Shown: positions 8,606 to 18,696, counted from the stretch's first letter. The stretch is DNA of 64,000 nucleotides from UBA4781 sp963556045 (GCA_963556045.3 CAUVYA020000002.1:1-64000), one strand, 5' to 3'. The notes: generated by a model from the sequence alone, not told the origin. Program-made: numbers and translations.

Positions 8606-10328
8606 AATGCAGCAGGTATTAGCGGTGGATAGTCTGGAACAAGCTGAAGAGATGGAAAGAGAACCATCAGAAGATTGGGAAGATCGTGTTGTCGATGCAG
8701 CAAGAACTAGGGGACTTTTAAAAAATGTGAGTTATTTTGCCTTTACTGCGACACCCAAACAAAAAACCCTGGAACTTTTTGGAACCAAGTTGAAATCTGA
8801 CGAGTTTGAAGCATTTAGTCTGTATTCAATGCGCCAGGCAATTGAAGAGCGTTTTATTCTGGATGTATTGGAGAATTACACGACGTATAAAACTTATTGG
8901 AACTTGCTCAAGAAGGTAAAAGACGACCCCCACTATGATCGGAAAAAAGCAAATTTTCTACTGAAATCTTTTGTTGATTCGCATGAGATCACAATTGAAA
9001 AGAAAGTAAAAATAATGCTGGAACATTTTAATAGCCAAGTGAAGAAGAAGATTAAAAATCAGGCAAAAGCAATGATTGTTACTCGCTCACGCCTTCATGC
9101 TGTCAGATTTAAATTAGCAGTGGATAAATTCATAAGAGACCAGGGGTTTGATTTCCAATCTTTAGTTGCTTTTTCTGGAACGGTGATAGATCCAGAAAGT
9201 GGTCACACATATACCGAATCACAGATGAATACACGATCTTCAGGAGAGAAAATCCCGGAAACTGCGACTGCTGATGCTTTCCAGGAGAATAAGTATCGCA
9301 TAATGATTGTTGCGGAAAAGTTTCAGACAGGTTTCGATCAGCCATTATTGCATACGATGTATGTGGATAAAAAGCTAAGTGACCTGCATGCGGTTCAAAC
9401 CCTATCCCGTCTTAATCGTATTTGCCCACCACATAAGAAAGAAGTTTTTGTGTTAGATTTTGTGAATGAGACAGATGAAATTCAAAAAGCGTTTTTGCCT
9501 TATTATGACCGTACGATTTTAGCCGAAGCAACGGACCCCAATTTACTTTATGATTATGAAACACAAATTAAAAACTTTCATATCTTAAATGACAAAAAAT
9601 TAAGTCAATTTGCAGAAATATATTTTGGTACAAAGTCGACACAGGATCAAATTATTACGGAATTACGACCAATTGTTGAGCAATTCAAAGAACTTAAAAA
9701 AGATGATCAAAAACGATTTAGAGAATTGCTTCATAAATTTATTGGCTTGTATTCATTTATTGGGCAAGTGGCTAATTTTATCGATCCTGATCTTGAAAAA
9801 CTGTATTACTTTAGTCGCTATCTGCTAAAAATGCTTCCCATCGAAAAGGAGCGTTTACCTGTAGAAATCATGGAAGCCATTGATCTGGAGTCTTTACGAA
9901 TACAACAAACCGGATATGTAGCAATAAAGCTGCCGCGGGGGTCAGTGCAATTAAAACCTATTGGTGAATTAGTTGAAAGCCAACCTTCAGATAATGAATT
10001 GGAGGCACTTTCGAAGATTATTCGTGATTTGAATGATCGTTTTGGAACCGAATGGGAGGATAATGACCACATTCCAGTAATAAAACAAATTGAAGAAGGT
10101 TTGGATAGTAGCATTGCACTCCTTAACAGTTTGCAGATCAATACCCCGGAAAATGCACGACTAACGTTTGATGATGTGCTAGAAGATTTATTCCAATCTC
10201 TGATAGAAACGAATTTCAAGTTTTACAAAAAAATAAACGATGATGAAGAATTAGGGAATAGTTTTAAAGAAATTCTCTATGAAAGATACAGAAATCGAAT
10301 TGGATTAGCAAATGGCTCTAGTCAATAA
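8565..10328 (+). CDS. hsdR: Type I restriction subunit R, C-terminal part (continuation after frameshift)
   Basis: Remaining ~575 residues of HsdR. True coding resumes at the G run 8588-8592; the residues encoded between the ATG at 8565 and that run are out-of-frame. Seen: helicase motif III FAFTATPKQKT, motif Ia/IV segment KAMIVTRSRLHAVRF, motif V EKFQTGFDQP and motif VI QTLSRLNR, then the helical C-terminal domain that docks on the methyltransferase. All motor motifs downstream of the break are conserved, which argues against long-standing decay. Its last 17 nt overlap the next gene. Confidence 0.9.
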   Translation: MRRIRLRAGETSHKMQQVLAVDSLEQAEEMEREPSEDWEDRVVDAARTRGLLKNVSYFAFTATPKQKTLELFGTKLKSDEFEAFSLYSMRQAIEERFILDVLENYTTYKTYWNLLKKVKDDPHYDRKKANFLLKSFVDSHEITIEKKVKIMLEHFNSQVKKKIKNQAKAMIVTRSRLHAVRFKLAVDKFIRDQGFDFQSLVAFSGTVIDPESGHTYTESQMNTRSSGEKIPETATADAFQENKYRIMIVAEKFQTGFDQPLLHTMYVDKKLSDLHAVQTLSRLNRICPPHKKEVFVLDFVNETDEIQKAFLPYYDRTILAEATDPNLLYDYETQIKNFHILNDKKLSQFAEIYFGTKSTQDQIITELRPIVEQFKELKKDDQKRFRELLHKFIGLYSFIGQVANFIDPDLEKLYYFSRYLLKMLPIEKERLPVEIMEAIDLESLRIQQTGYVAIKLPRGSVQLKPIGELVESQPSDNELEALSKIIRDLNDRFGTEWEDNDHIPVIKQIEEGLDSSIALLNSLQINTPENARLTFDDVLEDLFQSLIETNFKFYKKINDDEELGNSFKEILYERYRNRIGLANGSSQ

Positions 10329-10911
10329 TGGAGAATTAGAAAATCAAAAATCGATTATTCTATTTAGTATTGATAGATTAGTTAAATTAATTCAAGCTAG
10401 TGAAATCAAAATCTATAATGAATTCGGTGTTCAGCATGAGTTGGGAATAATTCTTCGCTCAAATATCTCTGGAAGAATGAAGGTTCAATTTGAACGCTCC
10501 GTTAATTATTTTGGATTGAAGCGAATTGAATATATAAAGAAGGAAATTGACATCTCAATATTTTCAATGGATCAGAGTATTAAATATGCTATAGAAATAA
10601 AATCTCCGCGGAATGGGCAATATCCAGAACAAATGTATTCTTCGTGCAAGGACATTGTCTTTCTTGAACAACTTGTTAATGGTGGATTTAATGCTTGTTT
10701 CTTTTTAATGATTGTAGATGATCCTTTGTTTTACCAAAATGGAAATAAAACTGGAATATATCGTAATTTTCGTGGGAGCAAACCTATTAATGGAGAATTC
10801 CGAAAACCTACAGGGGAAAAAGATGAATTAATAATTATTTCAGGAACATACCCCGTTATCTGGAAAACAATTCAAGGATCGTTAAAATATTTTTCCTTAG
10901 TTATTTCATAA
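10312..10911 (+). CDS. Small PD-(D/E)XK nuclease-like protein at the end of the restriction operon
   Basis: A 199-residue protein overlapping hsdR by 17 nt, so very probably co-transcribed. I do not recognise a named family, but the order of acidic residues fits a PD-(D/E)XK fold: E43 in a helix (QHELG), D80 (KKEIDISIF) and E95-x-K97 in YAIEIKSPRNG, followed by a helix carrying EQMYSSCKD. There is no helicase or DNA-recognition part. Similar short proteins may be accessory nucleases or inactive regulators; no substrate can be read from sequence. The base composition is AT-rich like the rest of the island. Confidence 0.6.
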   Translation: MALVNNGELENQKSIILFSIDRLVKLIQASEIKIYNEFGVQHELGIILRSNISGRMKVQFERSVNYFGLKRIEYIKKEIDISIFSMDQSIKYAIEIKSPRNGQYPEQMYSSCKDIVFLEQLVNGGFNACFFLMIVDDPLFYQNGNKTGIYRNFRGSKPINGEFRKPTGEKDELIIISGTYPVIWKTIQGSLKYFSLVIS

Positions 10912-10963
10912 ATAATCGGAATTTAATAAGAGATATTATTACACTATTCTAAGCGTCAGATAT

Positions 10964-11077
10964 TCCTCCTCTTTTCTAAAGGGGAGGTAGGAGGGGGATC
11001 AAGTCATTGCGATCTACAAACGAAATGACATCGCCCCTAGCAGATTCTTCGGTCGCGGTGCTCTCTCAGAATGACTT
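10964..11077 (-). repeat. Single diverged copy of the intergenic repeat, inverted relative to the 19.5-20.4 kb array
   Basis: Read on the - strand, this stretch carries the two hallmarks of the tandem units near 20 kb in the same order: a block like CATTCTGAGAGAGC...GACCGAAGAATCT (11043-11075) and then CCCCCTCCTACCTCCCC (10981-10997). The middle is shorter and diverged. The rest of the 10.91-11.15 kb gap holds nothing else I can identify; it separates the restriction island from the add operon. Confidence 0.8.
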
Positions 11078-11150
11078 GTTCTTCCTACTAAAAGAATCTT
11101 CTTCGTTCCCAGCAACCAATCCCCCTTAACCCTCTAACTGTCACCTTCTG

Positions 11151-12161
11151 TCACCTTTTGTCATCCACCAGCGCCTGCTTCTCTTTTTCACTTAAAAAAC
11201 ACACCTGCAGCGCGTTCCTCTGCGCCTGCCTGACCTGCTCCACCGTCAACCCCACCTCTTCCACTGCCATCTGGTATTCATAAGTGATATCAATGGCGCT
11301 GATGCCCGGGTCATCGGTGTTGATGGTGGCGGGGATGCCATGCTCAAGGAAGGTCTTGAGCGGGTGAGCGGCATAGGAAGGCACCGTGCTGGTCTGCACG
11401 TTGCTGGTCAGGTTGGATTCAATACCAATCTGCTGTTCTGCCAGATAGTCCAGCAGGGCGGGATCCCGCACGGCGTGTACGGCGTGCCCGATACGTTCAG
11501 CTCCCAGTTCCTGCAGAGCCTGCCACACGCTTTCTGCGCCCAGCACTTCGCCCGCGTGCGGCACAGCATGCCAGCCGGCGTCGCGCGCTTTCTTGAAATG
11601 CTCCACGAACAGCTCGCCCGGGAAGTGTAGTTCATCGCCCGCCAGGTCCAGCGCGATGATGTCCTCCTTGCGGGTCAGCAGGGCGTTCAGTTCCTGCCAG
11701 GCTCCTTCCACCCCATAGGTGCGGCTCAGGATGCCGATCAGGTTCACCCGGGTGGGCAGCACGCGGCGGGCTTCCTGCACGCCCTCCACTACGGCAGCCA
11801 CCACACTGGCGGGGTCGAGCTTGTGCGTCTCTGCCATGAAGAGCGGGCTGAAGCGCAGTTCAATATAGTCAATGCCCTCGTTATAGGCGTCCTCCACGTT
11901 TTCGTAGGCGATGCGACGAACGGCGTCGGCATCCACCATCACTTTGGTGAGGTACTCGAACTTGGTGAAGAAATCCAAAATGCTGGGTTTGGGCTCCACC
12001 ACCTGCACATATGGGCGCAAGCCCTCGATCGTATCGGCGGGCAGCTCGATATGGTGGCTTAAGCCGATATCCAGGATGGTGCTCAGGCGTACGTTGCCAT
12101 CCAGATGGCGGTGAAGTTCTACCAGCGGGTATTGGGGATCGATGGTTGGTTTTGGCGGCAT
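11151..12161 (-). CDS. add: Adenosine deaminase
   Basis: Zinc hydrolase that deaminates (deoxy)adenosine to (deoxy)inosine in purine salvage; 336 residues, the usual length. Seen: the metal-binding ELHRHLDG near the N-terminus, HAGEVLGAESV (zinc His and catalytic Glu), SNLTSNVQTSTV and the C-terminal NTDDPGIS with metal-binding Asp. The ATG follows GAGGAA by a normal distance. It is the last gene of a - strand run tgt-uppP-proC-add, with only 6 nt between proC and add. 6-aminodeoxyfutalosine or adenine deaminase relatives share this fold, so the exact substrate is probable rather than certain. Confidence 0.92.
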   Translation of the reverse strand: MPPKPTIDPQYPLVELHRHLDGNVRLSTILDIGLSHHIELPADTIEGLRPYVQVVEPKPSILDFFTKFEYLTKVMVDADAVRRIAYENVEDAYNEGIDYIELRFSPLFMAETHKLDPASVVAAVVEGVQEARRVLPTRVNLIGILSRTYGVEGAWQELNALLTRKEDIIALDLAGDELHFPGELFVEHFKKARDAGWHAVPHAGEVLGAESVWQALQELGAERIGHAVHAVRDPALLDYLAEQQIGIESNLTSNVQTSTVPSYAAHPLKTFLEHGIPATINTDDPGISAIDITYEYQMAVEEVGLTVEQVRQAQRNALQVCFLSEKEKQALVDDKR

Positions 12162-12167
12162 GGAATG

Positions 12168-13018
12168 TTATTCCTCAGGGGGATTTGTCTCGGCATCCCT
12201 GCCCAGTTCTTTGGAGCGCTGGTAGGCAGCCCACACGGCGCGTGAAATGGCGGTACGGAACCCGGCTTTTTCAAGATAGTAGAGCGCCTCGGCGGAGGTG
12301 CCGCCGGGCGAGGTGACCTGGTTGCGCAGGCTGGCAAGGTGTTTGGTGTCGCTCTTGCCGTCGTCATAATAATCCACCGAGCCGCGCAGGGTCTCGATCA
12401 CCAGCCGTTCGGCGATGCGGCGCGGGAAACCCAGATGCACACCGGCATCCACCATGGCTTCCATAAAAAGAAAAACATAGGCAGGTCCGGTGCCGGAGAG
12501 AGCGCCGTGGCTTTATCGAGGTAATCTTCCTCTTCCACGAAGATCTCCTTGCCGAAGGCGTTCAGAAAAGCGCCCGTCATGTGCTGCTGTGCTTCGCTTA
12601 CGGTGGGGGAGGCGGTCCATACGGTGATGCCCTCGCCGATCTGGGCGGGGGTGTTGGGCATGCAGCGCACGATGCGGGCGTGCCCGCTCAGGCTGGCGAT
12701 CTTGCTGATGGAGGCGCCGGCGATGATGGAGAGCAGAAAGGCATCGGGTTTGATGGCGCCCTTCAATTCGCCCATCACCTTTTCCATGCGCTGGGGTTTG
12801 ATGGAAAGCACCACGATATCCGCCTGGCTGGCGGCTTCGCGGTTATCGCTGAAAGGCATGACACCGTAGCGGTCATGCAGTTCCTGGTTGCGCTCCGGAT
12901 TGGGTCCGGAGATGAGGATCTGCTGCGGTTTTGCCAGTTCTTTGTTCAACAATCCCTTGAGCATGGCTTCCGCCATGACCCCGGGTCCGATAAATGCGAT
13001 TTGAATGCCTGATAACAT
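12168..13018 (-). CDS. proC: Pyrroline-5-carboxylate reductase (frameshifted)
   Basis: Last enzyme of proline synthesis: NAD(P)H-dependent reduction of pyrroline-5-carboxylate. Seen: Rossmann motif IAFIGPGVMAEAM at the N-terminus, LSIKPQ, CMPNTPAQIGEG, then the C-terminal signature PGGTSAEALYYLEKAGF. The frame breaks where the family reads ALSG(S/T)GPAYVF: the GAGAGAG tract at 12496-12502 has two bases too many (or one too few), and the second reading frame continues as SGTGPAYVFLFMEAM. The pieces are 13018 to about 12500 and about 12500 to 12168. With the indel corrected the protein has normal length. It sits 6 nt before add and 75 nt after the end of uppP. Confidence 0.9.
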
Positions 13019-13093
13019 GATACGACCTCATTTCAGGGGCAGCGCCCCGCCTATTGGGAGTATTGTATATGAAAAATGGCGAAATGGAAGATA

Positions 13094-14626
13094 CTACTGC
13101 AGGGAATCCTGCATGCACAGCAGCAGGTCTTTGACCTGCCCATCGGGCTCCCGGTCAAGCAGCGCCAGCACCGGTAGCCTGAGCACATCCGCGGTCAGAC
13201 CGTTGATGGTGACTTCAGCCACGGCAGGCGTCTGCCACTGTTCGGGCAGCCAGCCGGCAGCCAGCGGGTCAAGCTGCAGGGTGGTCAGCAGGCTCTCGGC
13301 GCCCGGGATAATGAACGCGTTCTGCATGCCTCCCAACGGCAGGTTGAAGGTCTCCAGTACCCGGCGGGTATAAGGACTGCTTTCGGGATAGATGTAGAAT
13401 TTGATCTCACCATCGAACCCTGCGCTGTCCGATCCGCGGAAGGTGCAGCTTGCACAGTTCTGGAAGAACTCCTGCCAGGTGCGGTATTCGCCGCTCAGCA
13501 AGACCTGCATGTCTCCGGCTTCCAGCGCCTGCAGGGGATTGGCTGCATTCAAACTGAATTGCAGGCTCTGGGTATCCAGCTGGTAGCTGTACGCGGCGCT
13601 GGTGGCAGGATCGGGGAAGGCTAAACGAAGCTCACCGGGCTGGTAAGCGGAGGTGCTTTGCTGCAGGGGCAGGGACGTTTCGAAAACGGCGCCCATGCAA
13701 TCGGCAGTGATGGGAGCCAGCCAGTTCAATTCGGATTCATACACAATGGCATTCGGCAGTACGATCTCCTGGGCTGCTTCCGGTGTGGAAAGCGCGTCCC
13801 CCTGCGGGAAGGCGAAACCAAACCCCAGGACGGCGGCACCCAGCAGCACACAGTAGATGGCAAAGGCATACAGGGAATGGCTCTGCACGAAGTTCATCAG
13901 CCACGCGATGGATACGTATCCCACCAGCGCGGAGATGATGAAACCGATCGCCATAACGGGCAGGAACTCCATCAGATTGGGTACTTGCAGCAGGTCAAGC
14001 AAACTCAACAGACCGGCAGCCAGCATGATGGGGATCGCCATCAGGAAGGAAAAGCGCCCGGCGGATTTACGGTCGAAATTGCGCGTCATGGCGCCCGCCA
14101 TGCATGCACCGGAGCGCGACAGACCCGGGAACAGCGACAACACCTGAAATAATCCGATCCACAGGGCATCGAACCAGTGCATGTTTTCCAGAGAGCGCGA
14201 GCGTTTGCCGAAGCGCTCCGCCAGCACCAGCATAAGAGCAGTGCCAAACAGGAAAGAGGCTGCGCCGCTGGGATTTCCGAAAGCCTGTTCCACGATATCC
14301 TTGAGCAGCAGCCCGGCTGCCCCGGCTGGGATGGTCGCCAGCACCAGGTACCAGCCGATGCGGCTTTCATCTGTGCTACCGATTTTTTTTGCTTGGATGT
14401 CACCCAACCAGGCTTTCAGGATATCCACGATATCCTTACGGAAATACACGATCACCGCCAGCAGGGTGCCGATCTGCACCAGCACGTCAAAGGGAAAGAT
14501 CTGTTCGGCGGGGATCTCCCAGCCCAGCAGGTAGGGCAGAATTACCAGATGCCCGGAACTGGAGATGGGCAGGAATTCGGTCAATCCCTGGATGATGCCC
14601 AGGATGATGGCTTGCAGGATGGTCAT
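13094..14626 (-). CDS. uppP: Undecaprenyl-diphosphatase fused to a substrate-binding-like C-terminal domain
   Basis: Integral membrane pyrophosphatase (BacA/UppP) that recycles the C55 lipid carrier for cell-wall synthesis. Residues 1-~273 are standard: EFLPISSSGH near residue 18 and FPGLSRSGA near residue 165 (catalytic motifs), and about eight membrane helices. The usual protein ends there (~270 residues), but this one continues to 510. The extra ~235 residues are soluble-looking, with LSGEYRTWQEFF, a segment like IYPESSPYTRRVLETF and GWLPEQW, a pattern reminiscent of phosphate-type periplasmic binding (PBP-like) domains; this assignment is tentative. The start codon overlaps the tgt stop (ATGA). 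Confidence 0.85.
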   Translation of the reverse strand: MTILQAIILGIIQGLTEFLPISSSGHLVILPYLLGWEIPAEQIFPFDVLVQIGTLLAVIVYFRKDIVDILKAWLGDIQAKKIGSTDESRIGWYLVLATIPAGAAGLLLKDIVEQAFGNPSGAASFLFGTALMLVLAERFGKRSRSLENMHWFDALWIGLFQVLSLFPGLSRSGACMAGAMTRNFDRKSAGRFSFLMAIPIMLAAGLLSLLDLLQVPNLMEFLPVMAIGFIISALVGYVSIAWLMNFVQSHSLYAFAIYCVLLGAAVLGFGFAFPQGDALSTPEAAQEIVLPNAIVYESELNWLAPITADCMGAVFETSLPLQQSTSAYQPGELRLAFPDPATSAAYSYQLDTQSLQFSLNAANPLQALEAGDMQVLLSGEYRTWQEFFQNCASCTFRGSDSAGFDGEIKFYIYPESSPYTRRVLETFNLPLGGMQNAFIIPGAESLLTTLQLDPLAAGWLPEQWQTPAVAEVTINGLTADVLRLPVLALLDREPDGQVKDLLLCMQDSLQ

Positions 14627-15747
14627 GTGGAGTTCCTTTCTACGGGTGGCATGTTCGCCAGCAGGGCTGCTGCGGTTTCTTCAAAGATACCTGCCAGAAT
14701 TGCCTGGCGCAGGGTGCGGGTCAGGTTCAGCAGGGTATGGATATTATGAATGGAGATCAGGGTGGCACCCAGCATCTCGCGGGCGCGGATCAGGTGGCGC
14801 AGGTAGGCGCGGGAATAATACCGGCAGGTATAGCAGGTGCAGGATTCATCAATGGGGTGTTCGTCACGCGCGTACTGAGCGTTCATCAGGTTGATGCGCC
14901 CCGTGAGGGTTTGCGCCGCGCTGTGGCGCGCCAGGCGCGTGGGCAGCACGCAATCGAACATATCCACCCCGCGCCGAATGCCCTCGATCAGATCGTAGGG
15001 AGTGCCGACGCCCATCAGGTAGCGCGGTTTGTTCGCGGGCAGAATGGCGTTGACCACCTCAATGGATGCCAGCATGTCTTGCTTTGCTTTCGCCGACCGA
15101 GAGACCGCCGATGGCGTGCCCGGGAAGATCCAGTGAGCTGATGAAGCGCGCGGATTGTTCGCGCAGGTCTTTGTAGATGCCACCCTGCACGATGCCGAAG
15201 AGAGCCTGGTCTGTGCGGGTCTTGGCTGCTAGGCAGCGTTCCGCCCAGCGGTGAGTGCGCTGCATGGAGCGCACGTTGTAGTCATAATCGCTGGGGTCGG
15301 CACATTCATCGAATGCCATGATGATGTCCGCTCCCAGCGCTTCCTGAATGGCGATGGAGCGTTCGGGGGTGAAGCGGTGGGTGGAACCATCCAGATGACT
15401 GCGGAAGGTGACCCCGTCCTCATCAATCTTGCGTAATGCTCCCAGCGAGAAGACCTGGAAACCGCCTGAATCGGTCAGAATGGCTTTGTCCCAGTGCATG
15501 AAGCGGTGCAGCCCGCCCAGCTTCCTGATACGAGCTCTTCACCGGGGCGCAGGTAGAGGTGATAGGTATTGGAGAGGATAATGGAAGCGCCCAGCTCATG
15601 CAGCTGCTCCGGGGTGACCGCTTTTACGGTCGCCTGGGTACCAACCGGCATGAAGATGGGCGTGGGGATATCCGCATGAGGGGTTGTAAAGGTACCCGCC
15701 CGTGCGCTGCCATCCTGCGCTTCGATATGATAGGTGAAATTCTCCAT
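14623..15747 (-). CDS. tgt: Queuine tRNA-ribosyltransferase (two frameshifts)
   Basis: Exchanges guanine-34 of GUN-anticodon tRNAs for the queuosine precursor. Three pieces in different frames make one gene of normal length. Piece 1 (15747 to ~15525): TPIFMPVGTQATVKAV and SNTYHLYLRPGEEL. Piece 2 (~15525 to ~15085): LTDSGGFQVFSL with the catalytic Asp, FGIVQGGIYKDLR and IGGLSVGE. Piece 3 (~15085 to 14623): RYLMGVGTPYDLIEGI, FDCVLPTR and the zinc site CTCYTCRYYSRAYLRHL. The breaks fall inside otherwise conserved sequence. A TATAAT lies at 15772-15777 (- strand), 24 nt before the ATG. First gene of the tgt-uppP-proC-add run, divergent from alr. Confidence 0.92.
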
Positions 15748-15809
15748 GATCGTCTAATAATTCCTGCGCTGATTATAGCCGAAAGAGGTGCGGAAACGGA
15801 AGTCTTGCC

Positions 15810-15838
15810 TTGCCGGTTTTTCGAGGGGAGTATATACT
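15810..15838 (+). promoter_or_regulatory. Promoter of alr: TTGCCG-N17-TATACT
   Basis: A -35 element TTGCCG at 15810-15815 and a -10 element TATACT at 15833-15838 are separated by exactly 17 nt. The -10 box ends 7 nt before the alr ATG at 15846, so transcription should begin at or next to the start codon. A TTG at 15810 could formally extend the alr frame but it is the -35 box. Confidence 0.75.
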
Positions 15839-15845
15839 AAGTCGC

Positions 15846-16961
15846 ATGATGAACAACGACAATTATGCCACGTGGTTGGAAATCGACCTGAACGCTATCA
15901 CGCATAATTACCAGCTGCTGCAGAAGATCAGCGGGGTGCCGGTGATGGGGGTGGTGAAAGCCAATGCCTACGGGCATGGATTGAATGAGATCGCCCTGCA
16001 TTTACAGACCATCGGCGCAGGCTGGCTGGGGGTGGCGCGCATTGAAGAAGCGCTGCAGCTGCGCGAGAGCGGGGTTACCCTCCCGATCATGGTGCTGGGC
16101 TATACCTCCCACAAACGGGTGAAAGACGCGCAAAAGGCGAACATCCACCTGACGGTCTATGATCCGCTGGTGGCAGCCTTATACGAAAAAGAAGTGGATG
16201 CAGAGTACGGCAAACTGCATCTGCACGCCAAGATCGATACCGGCATGGGCAGGCTGGGGGTGCCATCCAATCAAGCCCTGCCGTTTATCGAGGACCTGAC
16301 CCGCGTTCCCGCTTTTGAGCTGGAAGGAACCTTTACCCATTTTGCCTGTGCGGATGAACCGGAGAAAGAAGTAACCGCACAGCAGATCCGGCGCTTCGAA
16401 AAGATTCTGGGAAAGATGAAGGAAAAAGGGATCGATCCGGGCATCATGCATGCCGCCAACTCGGCGGGCACCTTGAATTATCCGCAGGCGCATTACAACA
16501 TGGTGCGCTGCGGCATTGCCATGTATGGTCTGCCGCCGGCAGCGAATATGAGCCTGCCGGATGGATTCCAACCTGCACTATCATGGAAGACGCGCCTGAT
16601 CTCGATCAAGAGCATGTCAGAGGGATTCGGCATCAGCTACGGTCATCGTTATCACACCAAAGAAGGAGAGCGCATCGGCGCGATCGCGGTGGGATATGGA
16701 GATGGCATGCGCAGGGTGAATGGCAATCACGTGCTGCTGCGCGGCAAGAAGGTGCCGGTGGTGGGCTCGGTTTGTATGGATCAGATGATGATCAATATTG
16801 ATGATGTGCCGGATGCGCAGGTGGGGGATGAAGTGGTGCTGATCGGTTCACAAAATGGCAGCACACTCAGCGCGACCGAGGTGGCAGAAGATTGGAAAAC
16901 CATCAACTATGAAGTGATCTGCGGAATGGCAGATCGCATTCCCCGTCGTTACATTCGCTAG
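15846..16961 (+). CDS. alr: Alanine racemase
   Basis: PLP enzyme making D-alanine for peptidoglycan; about 371 residues from the ATG chosen here, as usual. Seen: the PLP lysine in VVKANAYGHG (about K38), substrate/PLP-contact stretch KIDTGMGRLG, THFACADEP, HAANSAGTL and the C-terminal domain with the second catalytic Tyr region (GISYGHRY) and VGSVCMDQMM. The start at 15846 is preferred because the promoter ends 7 nt upstream; no good Shine-Dalgarno lies at a normal distance. Divergent from the tgt operon and followed 9 nt later by recJ, so the two are probably co-transcribed. Confidence 0.95.
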   Translation: MMNNDNYATWLEIDLNAITHNYQLLQKISGVPVMGVVKANAYGHGLNEIALHLQTIGAGWLGVARIEEALQLRESGVTLPIMVLGYTSHKRVKDAQKANIHLTVYDPLVAALYEKEVDAEYGKLHLHAKIDTGMGRLGVPSNQALPFIEDLTRVPAFELEGTFTHFACADEPEKEVTAQQIRRFEKILGKMKEKGIDPGIMHAANSAGTLNYPQAHYNMVRCGIAMYGLPPAANMSLPDGFQPALSWKTRLISIKSMSEGFGISYGHRYHTKEGERIGAIAVGYGDGMRRVNGNHVLLRGKKVPVVGSVCMDQMMINIDDVPDAQVGDEVVLIGSQNGSTLSATEVAEDWKTINYEVICGMADRIPRRYIR

Positions 16962-16970
16962 AAAGGTTGT

Positions 16971-18696
16971 ATGCCTGAATCCAACCACATAAAAACATTG
17001 AGTTACAGCAACAAAGAATGGATCTTGCCAAAGCCGGTTCCTCCTGTGGTCCGGCAAGAATTGGGCGATTATCCTGCACTCATCCAGCAGATCCTGTATA
17101 ACCGTGGCTATGAAGATGCCGACCGTGCGGAACTTTTTCTGCATCAGGATGAGGAAATGCTCGACCCCTTTCTATTAAGTGATCTTCCCCGTGCAGTCGA
17201 ACGCATCCAGCAGGCTATCCAAACGCATGAGAACATGGTGGTGTACGGTGATTTCGATGTGGATGGCATCACCGGCACGGCTCTTCTCACACAGGCACTG
17301 CAGGAGCTGGGTGCGCACGTACAGCCCTACATCCCGGACCGTTTTGCAGAGGGGTTATGGCTTGAACATGGATGCCATGCGCAGCCTGGCGGAGCTGGGT
17401 ACACAGGTGCTGGTCACGGTGGATTGCGGTATCCGCTCCATCGAAGAGGTACGGCTGGCGCAGGAGCTTGGCATGGATGTGATCCTGACCGATCACCATT
17501 TGCCGGGCGAATCCATGCCGCCCGCTATCGCTGTTATCTGCCAGAAAAAAGATGATGAGGTGTATCCCAATTATCATATTGCCGGAGTGGGGCTGGCTTA
17601 TAAACTGATGATGGCGCTGTTTCAGCAATATGAAAAGAGAAAAGTAGATATCGAGAAATATCTGGACCTGGTGGCGCTGGGAACGGTAGCGGATGTGGTG
17701 TCGCTGGTGGGGGAGAACCGTGCCTTTGTTAAGCAGGGATTGGAGATCATCCATGCGGGCAAACGACCCGGGTTGCGCGCCTTGATCGCGGAGAGTGGCA
17801 TTGCGAGCCCGGCTGAAGTGACCTCAGAGCATATCGGCTTTCGTATCGGTCCGCGCCTGAATGCGGCGGGGCGTTTGGATTCTGCTATGCTGGCGTGGAG
17901 ATTATTGACAACTAGCGATGCGGATGAAGCCATGGCGTTGGCAGCTACCTTGAATAACCTGAACGTGGAACGGAGAGGTGAGACGGAGAGCGCATACGAG
18001 ATCGCTATCAGCGATCCGAGCATTGATAAGGAAAAGCGCATCATCTTTACCGTGAATGAGGATTTCCATGAGGGCATTGTGGGGTTGGTGGCATCCAAAT
18101 TGTGTGAGGAGTATTATCTGCCGGCGATCGTGGGTACCAATCATAACGGCTTGATCCGCGCTTCATGCCGCAGTATCCCGGAGTTTCATATCACCCAGAC
18201 GCTGGATCGCTGTGCCGATCTGCTGGTACAGTACGGCGGGCACAGTATGGCAGCAGGATTGACGGTGGAAAAAAAGAATCTGGAAAAGCTGAAGGAGAAC
18301 CTTTCGCAGATCGCGCTGGAAACGGTGGATTGGGAAAGCGTCACTTCCAAGGTGTGGCTGGATGGGGAAGTGCAGGGCAGGGATATGAACGGAAAGATCC
18401 CGGACATCATGCGCGCTCTGCAGGCGTTCGAACCCACCGGTGAAGGCAATCGAAAACCGCTGCTGCTCATGCGTGGTTTGAAGGTAGAGGAGAAGCGCCA
18501 GGTGGGCAGTCTGAAGAACCACCTCAAATTGAAATTGCGGGATGGGTATGTGCTGTGGGATGCGATCGCGTTTCGCATGGGGGGAGTCTATGATTTTCTG
18601 GATAGTCGCGTAGATATTGCTTTTCACTACGCGGTCAACGATTTCAACGGGGGTTTGCAGCTGGTGGTGCGTGATATGCGACCGGCGGATTCCTAG
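16971..18696 (+). CDS. recJ: Single-stranded-DNA-specific exonuclease RecJ (frameshifted)
   Basis: 5'-3' ssDNA exonuclease of the DHH family used in recombination and mismatch repair; about 575 residues once repaired. Seen: motif I VVYGDFDVDGITG, motif II LVTVDCGIRS, DHH motif ILTDHHLPG, GTVADVVSL, RIGPRLNAAGRL and the DHHA1 signature YGGHSMAAGL, then the C-terminal OB-fold region. The frame breaks at PDRFAEG/YGLNMDAM: the run at 17351-17354 has four Gs where three keep the frame. The 5' piece runs from 16971 to ~17354, the 3' piece from there to 18696. Nine nt downstream of alr; the last few bases overlap the convergent glycosyltransferase gene. Confidence 0.93.

Noticed and set aside
11823..14749. 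Long + strand open frames opposite add, proC, uppP and tgt
   Set aside because: They are antisense shadows in GC-richer sequence, without domains or ribosome binding sites.
15810..15845. Longer alr starting at TTG 15810
   Set aside because: The TTG is the -35 box of a good promoter whose -10 ends 7 nt before the ATG at 15846, and the added residues are not family-like.
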